From: Lunularia cruciata
Lineage: Eukaryota; Streptophyta; Marchantiopsida; Lunulariales; Lunulariaceae
Assembly: GCA_948567375.1 (NCBI GenBank)
Contig: OX419759.1
Coordinates: forward strand, 6,974,744-7,038,743
DNA: 64,000 nt
Reading direction: 5' to 3'
Shown here: in pieces, positions 47,392-57,862 of the stretch
How positions within the stretch are numbered: the first letter of the stretch is position 1
How the letters are laid out: each line of letters begins with the position of its first letter
Translations under genes and position numbers: made by a program
Notes under the pieces: model-generated
Database searches by the model: none
What the model saw: the letters and a program-made list of their open reading frames with translations, nothing else
What the model was told of the DNA's origin: nothing

Positions 47392-47485
47392 ATGTTACCT
47401 TTTTTGTCTCTCCCTTGTATGGCTTGATGGGATCTTCCCTTCCTTCGTTTTTCCTACAGGTTTGCATTTTTCCGATTTAAAAAGA

Positions 47486-48404
47486 AAAATAAAGAAAATA
47501 AATAACGAATATAAGCATCCGTAGTTAAAAAGGATAATATGCTCCTTTATCTAAAATGTTTCATGATATTTTGGAGTCTGGTCTTGTCTTATCTGAGCTG
47601 TCCACATCCACAATGTGCAGAACATGGACCGCAGACTTCACTAATGGAACATTGACGCGAAGGCCTAAATTTGGCGGAGCACTTGAAGTTAGGGGAGGAC
47701 AAGAAACAGATCGATCAAACGTAACCTGAATTTACGCCGAGATCCTTCCATTTTGGAGCTGTCTCAAACCTAGAATCTTCCAACCAATCTGGAAGATGGT
47801 TCTTATGCGTGTCGCTTTCCCTTTCTGGAAAAGTACAGGAACTCACGTGGTGGGCCAGATGTGGGACATATCTAACCAGGGTTAGGATTAAACCTTCAAG
47901 GGTAACGTCTACCACGGGTAAACTGGAAGAGATCCTTCCAGTTCTGGATTCTTTGTAACTTATCTGGAAGCGATGTAGAGTAACAGCAACTCCCCGCGGG
48001 GTTTTGTAGGAGACGCCGCCTCTTTAGGGAGCCTCAATCATTATACAGGACAGAAGGATCCACCGTAGAACCAGGAACGTTAGGATTCCTGGTTTCGTGG
48101 GACCAGAAGAGGGAATTTCAGAGGAGAACCTCTCTGACTCACGAGGTGCACCACCCAAGACAGTTTAAACCACGGTTGAGATTTAACATTCAAGTGTAAC
48201 GTGTACCAACGTGGAGATGTTTGAGGTGTTCCTCCACAATGTAACATTGGATGGCCCCTAACTCAAGGTGTGTCAGATCCCAATCGTTGATATGCAAACT
48301 GCCATGGTCCACTCTGAACCCTAACCACAGAAACAGGTCAACCCTAGCAAAGTTAGACTACAGAACTACGATGTCAACACTGCTGGAACCAAGGGTGTAA
48401 CCCT
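47486..48404. other. No gene recognised; diverged internal repeat
   Basis: Two related segments lie about 300 bp apart: one near 47840-47915 (ACTCACGTGGTGGGCCAGA, AACCTTCAAGGGTAACG) and one near 48135-48215 (ACTCACGAGGTGCACCACC, AACATTCAAGTGTAACG). No coding domain. Confidence 0.4.
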
Positions 48405-48416
48405 ACTCTAAAGATG

Positions 48417-48445
48417 TTTGCTACGCGGTCGCCTTTTCCCCTTCC
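48417..48445 (+). mobile_element. 29-bp micro-insertion of the RLE LINE terminus
   Basis: The insert reads TTTGCTACGCGGTCGCC followed by the pyrimidine tail TTTTCCCCTTCC. The first 17 nt match the family's extreme 3' end. A perfect 12-bp duplication, ACTCTAAAGATG, lies at 48405-48416 and 48446-48457. It is the shortest insertion of the family in the window. Confidence 0.85.
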
Positions 48446-48504
48446 ACTCTAAAGATGAGACTGCCTAACATTTCTTTACAGGGACAATAGTAGAGTTATT
48501 TTAC

Positions 48505-48521
48505 GCGTCGCGAAGCGACGC
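48505..48521. repeat. CpG-rich 7-bp palindrome
   Basis: GCGTCGC-GAA-GCGACGC, a perfect inverted repeat in an otherwise AT-rich setting. Role unknown. Confidence 0.7.
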
Positions 48522-48573
48522 ATAAAGGCTGAAATTTATTCGAAGAGGAGAAAAATTCATGGAGAACAATGAT

Positions 48574-48767
48574 TACTAATGCATTAGGAGATTACAACGT
48601 CACTTGAGAGAACTTGACTTCCATACGGACCAAAACTTGTTCTCCTACTAGGGTTGAAATGCATTTGTTTTACTAATGCATTAGGAGATTACAACGTCAC
48701 TTGAGAGAACTTGACTTCCATACGGACCAAAACTTGTTCTCCTACTAGGGTTGAAATGCATTTTTGT
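48574..48767. repeat. Near-perfect 97-bp tandem duplication
   Basis: Units 48574-48670 and 48671-48767 are identical apart from the last few bases (TGTTT versus TTGTC). The very high identity implies a recent event. Non-coding. Confidence 0.95.
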
Positions 48768-48945
48768 CTTCTTTCTCGTACAGTTTTGTACATTCTGTGG
48801 AAACTACAGTATAGCCAAGTTGTTTCATTAAACTCATTGACTCTTGAGATGTGAGGACTCTGGGAAAATTGGTTCCCATGTGCTCTACAGTGGACAACGA
48901 CTTGCCTTTGCTTCATAATGGCCATTTAAACCGTGAAAGACTTAT

Positions 48946-49102
48946 ACTCACTTGCATAGGTCGGATAGCTCGAATATCTCAGATCTGCAGGACAGATTTC
49001 TCATACCGATGCTGCTGGGATTTAGGCTCATTGTACCTCTTGTGTTTTATCCTTATTCGGCTAGATGGGGTCTTCCCGTTCTTCTCATTTCCCTACACGC
49101 CT
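48946..49102 (+). mobile_element. 5'-truncated, diverged RLE LINE fragment
   Basis: It matches the family from ACTTGCATAG...CTCGAATATCT through ACAGATTTCTCATA to GGCTAGATGGGGTCTTCCC and CCCTACACGCC. It is old, with small indels. No convincing TSD. Confidence 0.7.
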
Positions 49103-49559
49103 GACTAACTTGATACACGAAAGATACAATATAGACAAAGCAAGAAGAAAGACCCAAATCTCTTTCTTCACGCGTTTCACCTATTGACTTCCTCACTGTG
49201 CTTTTGCAGGAATTCAAACTTTTCAGATACTTCAGTACAATTGCCAGATGGGACTGAATAGTTATCAAGTGCTCTAGTTCTGCTGCTGTCCTGGCTCTTA
49301 TTTAGATCGTTACAAGTCACCATGCAAATCCAACTAAACTATGTAAACTGAAACAGATTTACGCAATTAAAGAAGTGGAATTTGAGGGGGTAAATCTTAA
49401 CAAGAATATGTGGAATCGGATGGAAATCAAGATAGACTAACCCGTTACTCTCACTGAATTAAGATCTGTTCAATCTTGGTGAATCACGACTTAAGCTTCA
49501 GATTAGCTAACTACAGACCTCCACTAACCCAGGTTTAGCTGAGCCAAGACTTAAGTTTC

Positions 49560-50200
49560 GGGTTAGTCCACTGAAGAAGTCTAACTGACCTCCAAAAGCC
49601 GTGTAGATCCCGTACGTGAACTGGTCGTACTTAGCGACGCCATCTTGGAGCCGCACCTCCCATGCAGCAAAGCTAGCTATGAGGGCTCTCCCCGGGGGGG
49701 CCACCCCCGGCCTCCCTGGGGAGAGCCCTTCGGCCTTCGGGCCTTTACTCTGATATAAAAGGACTTTACCGCGAGTCAACCAGTAGCTGGGCGTTAACGG
49801 TACCCCCTCAGAGCACCCGTCGAGGGATTCAAGAACCTTGCCACCTGCCTTCTGCCCAATGTATCGTCGCAGCAGAACGTACCGTACAGAACGTGCCACA
49901 TGGAAGATCTAGCGCCAGGACCATTGGACGACAACAACAAACATAACAGATCGGGTTGCCGGAACCCGCCTCCCTAGATTCAACGATAATATCGCGGCGG
50001 GCGCTCGGGAGGAAGATTCACTTTAACGTGTCGCACACAAGCTCACTCTGCCTGCCACCCTCTAGTCTAACCCAAGGGACAACCCACGGACTAGTTAAGC
50101 AAACCCCAGATACACCCATCACGAGGTAAGCCAATAACAGTATCACCCAAACAGGCAACCCCTGGCTGAACTCGTGTTAAGCCCAAGGTGGGCCATTTTA
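49560..50200. other. GC-rich block with two adjacent hairpins
   Basis: A GC-rich island of about 600 bp. At 49682-49729 a 15-bp stem (left AGGGCTCTCCCCGGG, right CCTGGGGAGAGCCCT, one mismatch) encloses a G/C-rich loop. Directly after it, 49732-49743 is GGCC-TTCG-GGCC, a UUCG tetraloop stem. A minus-strand open frame of 130 codons (49507-49899) crosses the stems and has no domain. It may be part of an unidentified repeat. Confidence 0.5.
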
Positions 50201-51760
50201 AAACAACTTGGCGAATAATTTCAAGCTAGAGATTCAAATAATCTATATCAGAATGTGGTCTACTCATGCTTCTCTCATGTCCAACTCCTTTTGATCTGCT
50301 TTGCATGGCAGACGTATGTGGTCGATTGCCACAAGTTAAATCAAACGGAGGGCTTGTGTAATTGGTTTTGAGCATCTGGACCTACGTAAAATCGGTGTAA
50401 AGTTCAGGCTCGTATTTGATCATGAATTGAGTATTTTGGAAGGATATGTATCATAGTTTCCAGTCGTGTATGACGCGCTTGATGGGATTCTTACGAGTCA
50501 TGAGTGCATTGGGTAAGATGTGGCAGTATGAGTGGTTCCACGTCCATCAAATCATGAAAAGATCCTGATCTGAAAAGTTAGACAAGAAGTTGAGACAGTT
50601 TCTCTAAATTACACTCCTGGTTGTGGTTACTTGTCTCTGTAAGATAAACGAAGCAAAGGAAGTTTGTATTTACATATTCATAGAGAACCGTCACGATAAA
50701 TAAACAGAGGAAAAAACAAAAAAGAGAAAAAATGATGCTAGTAGAGGTTGACCCAAAACGCAATACAAATCGAACTCTTCTGGTTCTGCTTCACTCTCTC
50801 CCTAGCAAAACATAAGAGACCGTTATAATCACACGTGTTTCAACTCTATCAATTCCAACTCCCTTTGGGGATGGGTATTTAAGCTCGTATACCGTATCGT
50901 TAAAACAAAAGAAGGGAGTAAAACGGAACCACTCGTCAAGATAAACACGAGAAAGGACTCACGAGAAATCAATCCCCATTGTGGATAGCACTCAAAGAGT
51001 CCAATAATGATGGCATCAAAACTCTCATCCTATAACAACCTACATATTACCTTCACAATGTCAACAATGTCAACTTGTACCAAACATTAAAACTTTCCAG
51101 GGTGTCGAACCTAAGCTACCATAGGCAGCAATCATATTGGGGGAGTATGCGACTATTTTCAGATACTAGCCCGGCAAAAGTATCAAGAACCCCAGTGTTT
51201 CAACTGAGGGGGGTCCCAGTCCTTATAAACTAAACATAAGCCACTACTGCAGCAGCATAGGAGTTGACTACAAATACAACTCAATGCATAGATTTCAGAA
51301 ACCCACCCCATTGGTGGTGCTTGTCTGAATGTGAAAGACTTCATGCTTTAGAAATGGATCGTTTCGTTGACCAGAAACAAAAATACAAAATCTTCAGGTT
51401 GGCTTACCTGGATCTCAACCTCCTACTTCACAACTTTCCTATCGTCAATGCTAGAATTTTTCCTGCTGGTTGTACTAAAAACTGAAAAGGAATAAAAAGA
51501 AAAGGAGAAATTAGGAAAAAGGAAAAGAAGCGGCATGTTGGTTGTAGTCTACTTTCTGTGAGATACCATGAGTGATAATCCTTGAATTTTTCTTTTTTTC
51601 TTCTAAAATATGATTTTTTGACTTTTCTATGCAAACGAAAACTGAATCAAGAAACATAACCCGCGGAAAAAGAAAAAAGAACCAAAAAAAAAAGTGCAAA
51701 ACACCGAAAAGTACATCAAAGAAGAACGCAACGCAAGCCCGGCAAGAGAGAAAGACAAGC
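50201..51760. other. No gene recognised
   Basis: No domain-bearing frame. A purine-rich, low-complexity stretch lies near 51480-51720. Confidence 0.4.
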
Positions 51761-51794
51761 CCTTTCCTTAGGTTGCGGGTCGCCTTTCCTTAGG
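51761..51794. repeat. 12-bp direct repeat flanking 10 nt
   Basis: CCTTTCCTTAGG at 51761-51772 and 51783-51794 flank TTGCGGGTCG. With the following CC the middle resembles the LINE terminus (GCGGTCGCC), so it may be a minimal insertion, but the match is too short to be sure. Immediately downstream, GGCGTAGGGC and GCCCTACTACGCC form a small inverted pair. Confidence 0.35.
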
Positions 51795-51882
51795 GTTCTC
51801 CTTAGGCGTAGGGCAAAGCCCTACTACGCCTCAGGAAAGCTCCGTAACTAACCAATGGTGTGATATATAGTTAAGGTCTATT

Positions 51883-51935
51883 GAAGTAGAAGGCGACCGC
51901 GTAGAGAAAACGAAGGATGGGAAGACCCCATCAAG
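51883..51935 (-). mobile_element. 53-bp micro-insertion of the RLE LINE 3' end
   Basis: On the minus strand it reads CTTGATGGGGTCTTCCC... and ends TACGCGGTCGCC with a pyrimidine tail TTCTACTTC. A 31-bp duplication with one mismatch lies at 51852-51882 and 51936-51966 (core ATATATAGTTAAGGTCTATT). The 5' junction shares GG microhomology with the target. This is the longest TSD in the window. Confidence 0.92.
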
Positions 51936-51999
51936 CCAATGGTGTAATATATAGTTAAGGTCTATTTAGGTTTAGGCATTTGAAGTTGGGATGTTTGGA

Positions 52000-54780
52000 G
52001 CTTGAAGATCATCCGATGAGTCTACTGTTATAGTGTCTTCTCGCTGGGATTAATTCACTGCTTGTGTTGATATTTGAGTTTGTGTTAGAGAAATTAATTA
52101 TCACGTACGAATTAGGTTTTCTCTAAAAAATTGAACCTGCTATAGTTTCTATCCAGAAATAGTCCGAAGCATGATAGATACTTTTATAGTACAAGTAAAA
52201 TGCTCGTTAATCCATAGCACTCTTTCCATCACTCTAAAAAATAAATCTATTCACTATATTTTTCCTTCTTTCATTGCTATATTTTTTGATTTGTCATTCT
52301 GTTGAGAAATTTTGCATATCACATTGTTTTCAGGATAACGATTTAAGAACTGATTAGTGATTTTTAGGATTTAAAAGATAATGATTGTTATACATCGTGT
52401 AAAGCATCGAAATAATATCAATTTTTTTTTAAAATATTTGAGATAAATGTGTGGTGCGTAAAGTATACTGTTATAAGATTAAACCGGCGCAATATAATAA
52501 ATAAATAAAGGATTTCTTTTATTGATGAACTATTAAAATTTATACTACTTGTAAACTATACTTTATCATTTTTTTCCTACAAACATGTCTCTATTATCTA
52601 TTAAAGACTTCTTGTTATGGTCGGTGACATTACTAACTACTGGGGAGATAACCTTGGAATCTTCAAAGTATAAGTAAGAACTTGGCTCTAATAAGCGTGA
52701 GTGATAAATATTTAATTCTCTTGATTTATCAATGTTCTCCATGTGTTTAAAGTCTCAAACCGAAATGAAAAAAGTATAAAAATATTTATAGAAAATATTT
52801 ATAAGCTAAATATATAAATGGTTTTCATTCAAAAGATTAATTTCTTTTCTAGTAATTTTACAAAATCGCTACCTTATAATTATTTCAAGTAGTAGAACTA
52901 TTTCATTCTTACAAATTGTCCAATTAAAGTTATTATTGTTACAACCTTACAGTTTATCAATGAACTAATGAGTCCTCAAGAAATATATCCTTCATAAATT
53001 GCCAATAAATATATATCCATGATTATATAATATTTGATACCAGTATGCAAGATAAACACATGTCCTATATGATTTTAATGTTCCTATTGCTAATAAATAA
53101 GGATGTTAATAAAGAATAATTACATAAAAAAATATTCTGAGATAGATTTTAAGTATTTAAGATCCATCGAGGTAGATATTCAAAGGGGAACAGTAAAATA
53201 AATAATTATTATTATTATTTTCATATATATAATAAATCATATGCGGAGTTCAAATAATGTAAAGTTTCTAATAGCAAGATTTACTTACGGATCACCATCA
53301 AAACATTAGTAAGTTCACTAAACATCACGTCGATTATATAAGTCTATAGAAAACATAATAAGTAAAAAATTTAGTAAAAATGGAAATGCCATAAAAATTT
53401 AACTCAGTATAACTTGTTAAATGATCTGAATCTATTATGATCTATTAATATATTAATAAAACGTAATAAACATCATCTATACATTTATCAATAAGACATA
53501 ATAATGAAAAGCAACTCCTTCTGATATTTTTTTTGCTTAATATAAAAGCTTAGGAAACATGAGAATATTACCTTGAATAATGAACCAAATTTTTCTGCGG
53601 ATATCTAGATATGTCACTCTAGTGACATAGAAAATAAGTAAGAAAATTATCAAATGCACAAAAATTCCAGTAAAATAAATTTAAGATATTAAATCAATTT
53701 GATGATTCTAAATAGTTCATATATAGTCCTAAGCTAACATTTATTCTAACAATTATCCAAATAAATTTTTTTATTCAATCATCAATTCTATTTAATTCCA
53801 AATTTTCTACACATGTTCATTGAATATAATAAATATGTCACTGAGACTTAATCAGTAACCAAAATTAGTTATACTTTCTGATTTTCAAATTCTATATATT
53901 TTAATCAAATTAAAAAGTATTTCACTTGTACTTACATGTTATTTTCACTTCTATGTTCTTAAAAATCTATCTCCTTTAATCTAAAATTTTGGTCCATTTC
54001 ATATCAAAATATGTGATTATTAATATTGATTTTAAATTCTCAGATTACAGTAAGCTTTAAGTTCTTATATTTATGTTAAAATGAAATTTAAAACCATTAT
54101 AGAAAATTATAATAAATTAAAACTACTTATATCAATATATAGTTTAAGGTTATTTCATTGCTAACGAATTTGTTTTTGTTTTTGTTTTTGGAGATTTTTC
54201 TTGCATATATTTCCATATAGAACGACATGATACCAAAATAGAGATAAACCTTCATTCATGTCAATTATTGAGTTCAACAATGTTGTTTAAGGAATTCCTA
54301 GATAACGTTTTTGATTATCAATCTTTCTCTTTTTTTTTTTTATTATGAAAAAGCATGTTGATTGTGAATGATGAATATGGCATACTCCTGACAAAAGGAT
54401 TGGATTATTGGATTCAGACTAATTAAACATGATCATGTACCCATATTACATATATCTAAAACAAAATTTCAAGTTTGAGTACTGTAGAATAAAGCAAAAC
54501 AAAGAGGCTATTATCAATTCTGGAAGCTCCGTATTAATTTTCTCTCTAGAGCTGAGCATTTAACCACCACCACCAATATCCTAAACTTCATTGGTTTTAC
54601 ATTACCCATGAGTTCTAAGCCACATCAAATTCAGGACTAAAGGAACGATAGTTAAAAGACAAAACCAAATTACCCTAAACACACCCTAAACATAGGGCAC
54701 ATGCCTTCAGAATATTTGTCATAAACAGTGAATCAACAAGTGGCTCAACAGTGTCATGATAACTAATTCTACGTTGTTTT
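52000..54780. other. AT-rich desert
   Basis: About 2.8 kb of very AT-rich DNA without genes or recognisable element ends, similar in character to 27453-30334. Confidence 0.5.
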
Positions 54781-54880
54781 GTTTTTGTTTTATTCTTTAT
54801 TTTAACATGTCTAAGTCGTTAGAGAAGAGGCAGCAGCAGCTGAGAAGGTTTTTTGTTGTTCCCTGTCCAAATCTAGTTGC

Positions 54881-55036
54881 ACGAATTGAATTGAATTGAA
54901 TTGAATTGATCTACATCTTCTGAACCGAAGAATGTTTTTCTTGTTGAGCACATCAACAATGATTCACTCCCACGAATTGAATTGAATCTGTATCTATATA
55001 TGGTGAACTGAAGAATGTTTTCTCGTTGAGCACATA
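54881..55036. repeat. GAATT microsatellite inside a diverged tandem repeat
   Basis: (GAATT)n at about 54883-54909. The segment CACGAATTGAATTGAAT...GAAGAATGTTTT...GTTGAGCACAT occurs twice (54881-54953 and 54972-55036). Confidence 0.75.
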
Positions 55037-55599
55037 ATCTTCATCGTTTGTTTTCTCGAACATCTTAAGCGCTTCCCATGAATCCAAAAGAAACGCGTGA
55101 TGACTATGAGTGATTTATTTACCAACAAAGACAGATCAAAGTCTGCTTGAACCAAGTGAATTTTTTTCTGTTTTCAAGTCATAGATAGAAGTATACCAGA
55201 ATTTTTTGTAAAGGTGGAAAATATGCAGAAGAGGGAAGGTCAAAATTAGTTACCCTTGTCAACTTCACGGGTCCTGGAGACAAATAATTACCGTCTACGA
55301 TAAATGAAATTCAATTTCAGTATATATTCAAGAGTATATTACATACAACGAGCCCTTTTTTTCTTATTATTTAACTTTAAAAGTATCACATGAAAAATTC
55401 GACGAGGAATCTGATCAACATTACTATTGTTTTAGATAAAAGTTTCATATTGTCCTCTTTCTTGACAACGAGCAATTTCAGTGCTGTTACAAAAGGATTT
55501 CATAGGAGGCTAAATAAAATGTCGAAAAACTAAAGCAGCAAAATCATGACCCATTCATATTTATATATAAACTACGTTTTCGCAGAGGCCAATGTTTTC

Positions 55600-55624
55600 A
55601 GGGCCTTTTTTCCATGAAGGCCCT
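55600..55624. repeat. 8-bp stem hairpin
   Basis: AGGGCCTT and AAGGCCCT flank a 9-nt loop. Short and of unknown role. Confidence 0.5.
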
Positions 55625-55949
55625 AAAAAGGTACTCTTGTTGAAAGCAAATCGAATAACGTAATTGAAAAGCCCTGGTCTACTGGTAAGTAGTCAAAATA
55701 GGTTACCACAACATCAAACCAACACCAATAGAAATGTAAAGGTCTTATTATATTTGGTATATGGAGTTGGATATCTATCTATCTGACTGGTGAAGGGTTC
55801 TATCTCCAGACATATTGCATTACCCGTACCAGATAGTATATGTTGCTGTCATCGAAAAGAAAATGATTATTTTGCTCTACAAAAAGGTTCTGATGGATTT
55901 GATTCTTACGATGCGTGTATCTATCCACGTACGAAAATGTATGGAAGGT

Positions 55950-55976
55950 GAAAGTGGATGAAAATCATCCACTTTC
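55950..55976. repeat. 12-bp perfect hairpin with 3-nt loop
   Basis: GAAAGTGGATGA and TCATCCACTTTC flank AAA. Outer GGT/ACC bases extend the pairing after a small bulge. It is too short for a typical plant miRNA precursor. Confidence 0.6.
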
Positions 55977-57546
55977 ATTTCACCAGCAAAATATGATGGT
56001 TTTTGTCACCAGCTGAATTATTTATTCTCCTCCCCCTGAAGCACATCAATCTGCTGACCCTGAAAATCTTCTTATTCTCTTTGGTGTATTTAGACCTTCA
56101 TGTGACAATGAGCTTGGTATCGGTGTATTATTGGTTCAACCCTGAAGACCAAATACATTCTAGAAATATGTCACGAGGAATAGTGAAAGCAATAAATAAT
56201 TATTGGTTGTTACCATAATCCACAATTGAGTAGCACACTATGTAGTGTATGAAGGCTGAATTTCTAAAACGTAAATATATAACACAAATGCCGACAAAGA
56301 CAATAAAAGAGAACATTTTGAAGAAGTATTTAAAGATGGTCTATACTGATTCCACAATGTAAAAGGACAATGAAGTGAAAAGATTCAATTCGTTCAGTAA
56401 AATTTGACGAATGATTTGCTTCATGTCTAGTCCAGGTAACAAATATTTATCCATCAGAAAGCTAAATAATAAGCCCTCACTTCGAGTACCAAAGTTGATA
56501 TTAAGAATGCAGTGTGATGTGATGAAGCATCTCACTAACGCTTTCGAGAATGTCATGAAGAGAATCCAGTAAACTTCTCAGTAAGAAGATCGAAGTCCTG
56601 GACATGGGTAGTCAGGAAACAAGACAAATCTGTCGATGGTTGAAAGATATGCCCTGCAGTGGAAGCTTTGCAAAAGGATCTGATCCAACACCAGATTCAG
56701 AGAAGCACCGAATGCACCTGGTCTGGTCAGATCTCGTCGCGATAGAGGTAGCTGGGGGTACTAATTTCTGTGTAAAGAAAGGAGGCATGAACAGCACGAC
56801 ATCCACATCTCGTATCTATATCTCTTAATGTTTGTGTGGGTGTGTAAATGTACCGTAAATGTCTGTCTCTTTCTGTCTATTATTCGATCAGTCAGAACTA
56901 TGGCGCTCGGAATTGCAGACAGATGGGCAGACCTCCCGAACTGAAGCAGTTGGTCCGCATCGCAAGAAAGCAACCACAGACGACCAATGCTGGACGCTCG
57001 TGATGTTGGTGGTGGTGGAGACTCCAAATCGAGTTACACCTCACCATTACCACTGTACAGCCGGTAAAATCGACGACGAAGAGTGTGTGGGTGAAATGAT
57101 AAAGGAAATCAGCTACGCCCCTTGCTTTGGAGCATTGAAACATACCCTCCTCACTAAACTCGTGACTCGATAACCTGATAGGGATCATCGTGCATTGGCG
57201 GCCAGTGATAAACTTGACACTCCAAATTTCACCACCACTATGATGGCACTACCTCACGCAGGACAAGAAGCTGGACAGAGTTCCCCGCTGCGTATAGATG
57301 ATGTACAACCATTCATAGCTCACACTCACTTACAATGTCACTCGAGTTCTTCCCTCCGCGCCGCAGCGGAGGACTTTCCCCGTTTACTTTTTCGAGGTTT
57401 CTGCTGCTGCTTTTCTCAATGCTGGACGTGAGTTCTGGCACATGGTGGTGGTGGGGCTTCTGAACGTGACTTTGTGGACGAGAGCTCAGAGCACCGGATA
57501 GAGGCAAAGAGTGAGATATTTTATTGCAATTTTTTTCCATGGGTGT

Positions 57547-57741
57547 GAGAGAACTATGAATTTGTCAGTGTCCTCTGCCAATGTCGAAAGAATCCTCTAC
57601 TTCAGTAGGATGATGAGATAATCCTATGAGAGAGAACTATGATCGTTCTGTGTCCTTCTGCCAATGTCAAAGTGAATCCTCTACTTCAGTTTCTCTTAGC
57701 GAAACGCGACAAACATAGGATGATGAGATTAGCCCATGTGT
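57547..57741. repeat. Diverged two-copy tandem repeat
   Basis: Units about 57547-57629 and 57630-57741 share GAGAGAACTATGA, CTGCCAATGTC, AATCCTCTACTTCAG and TAGGATGATGAGAT. The second has an extra stretch of about 26 bp. Confidence 0.75.
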
Positions 57742-57862
57742 GTCTGCTTTTCGGCACACATAGGATATCATCATGAAGTCAAGGTAAATGGGATAAGTCC
57801 GTGAATGAGAAATCGGCTCTCATGCGTCTGGATATCAGAGTTAAGTAGTCAATGTAGTGACG

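Larger units (their letters stand above)
45444..47475 (+). mobile_element. RLE LINE copy C, 5'-truncated and internally deleted
   Basis: It begins in the RT amino-terminal region (TTGCACAAGCATTGTGCACTG) and runs to a 3' end that has lost the usual GCGGTCGCC (CCTACAGGTTTGC). Possible 10-bp TSD TTTAAAAAGA at 45434-45443 and 47476-47485; this is AT-rich and so only moderately convincing. Two internal deletions are evident against copies A and B: about 0.36 kb near 45800 and about 0.1 kb near 46400. Confidence 0.88.
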
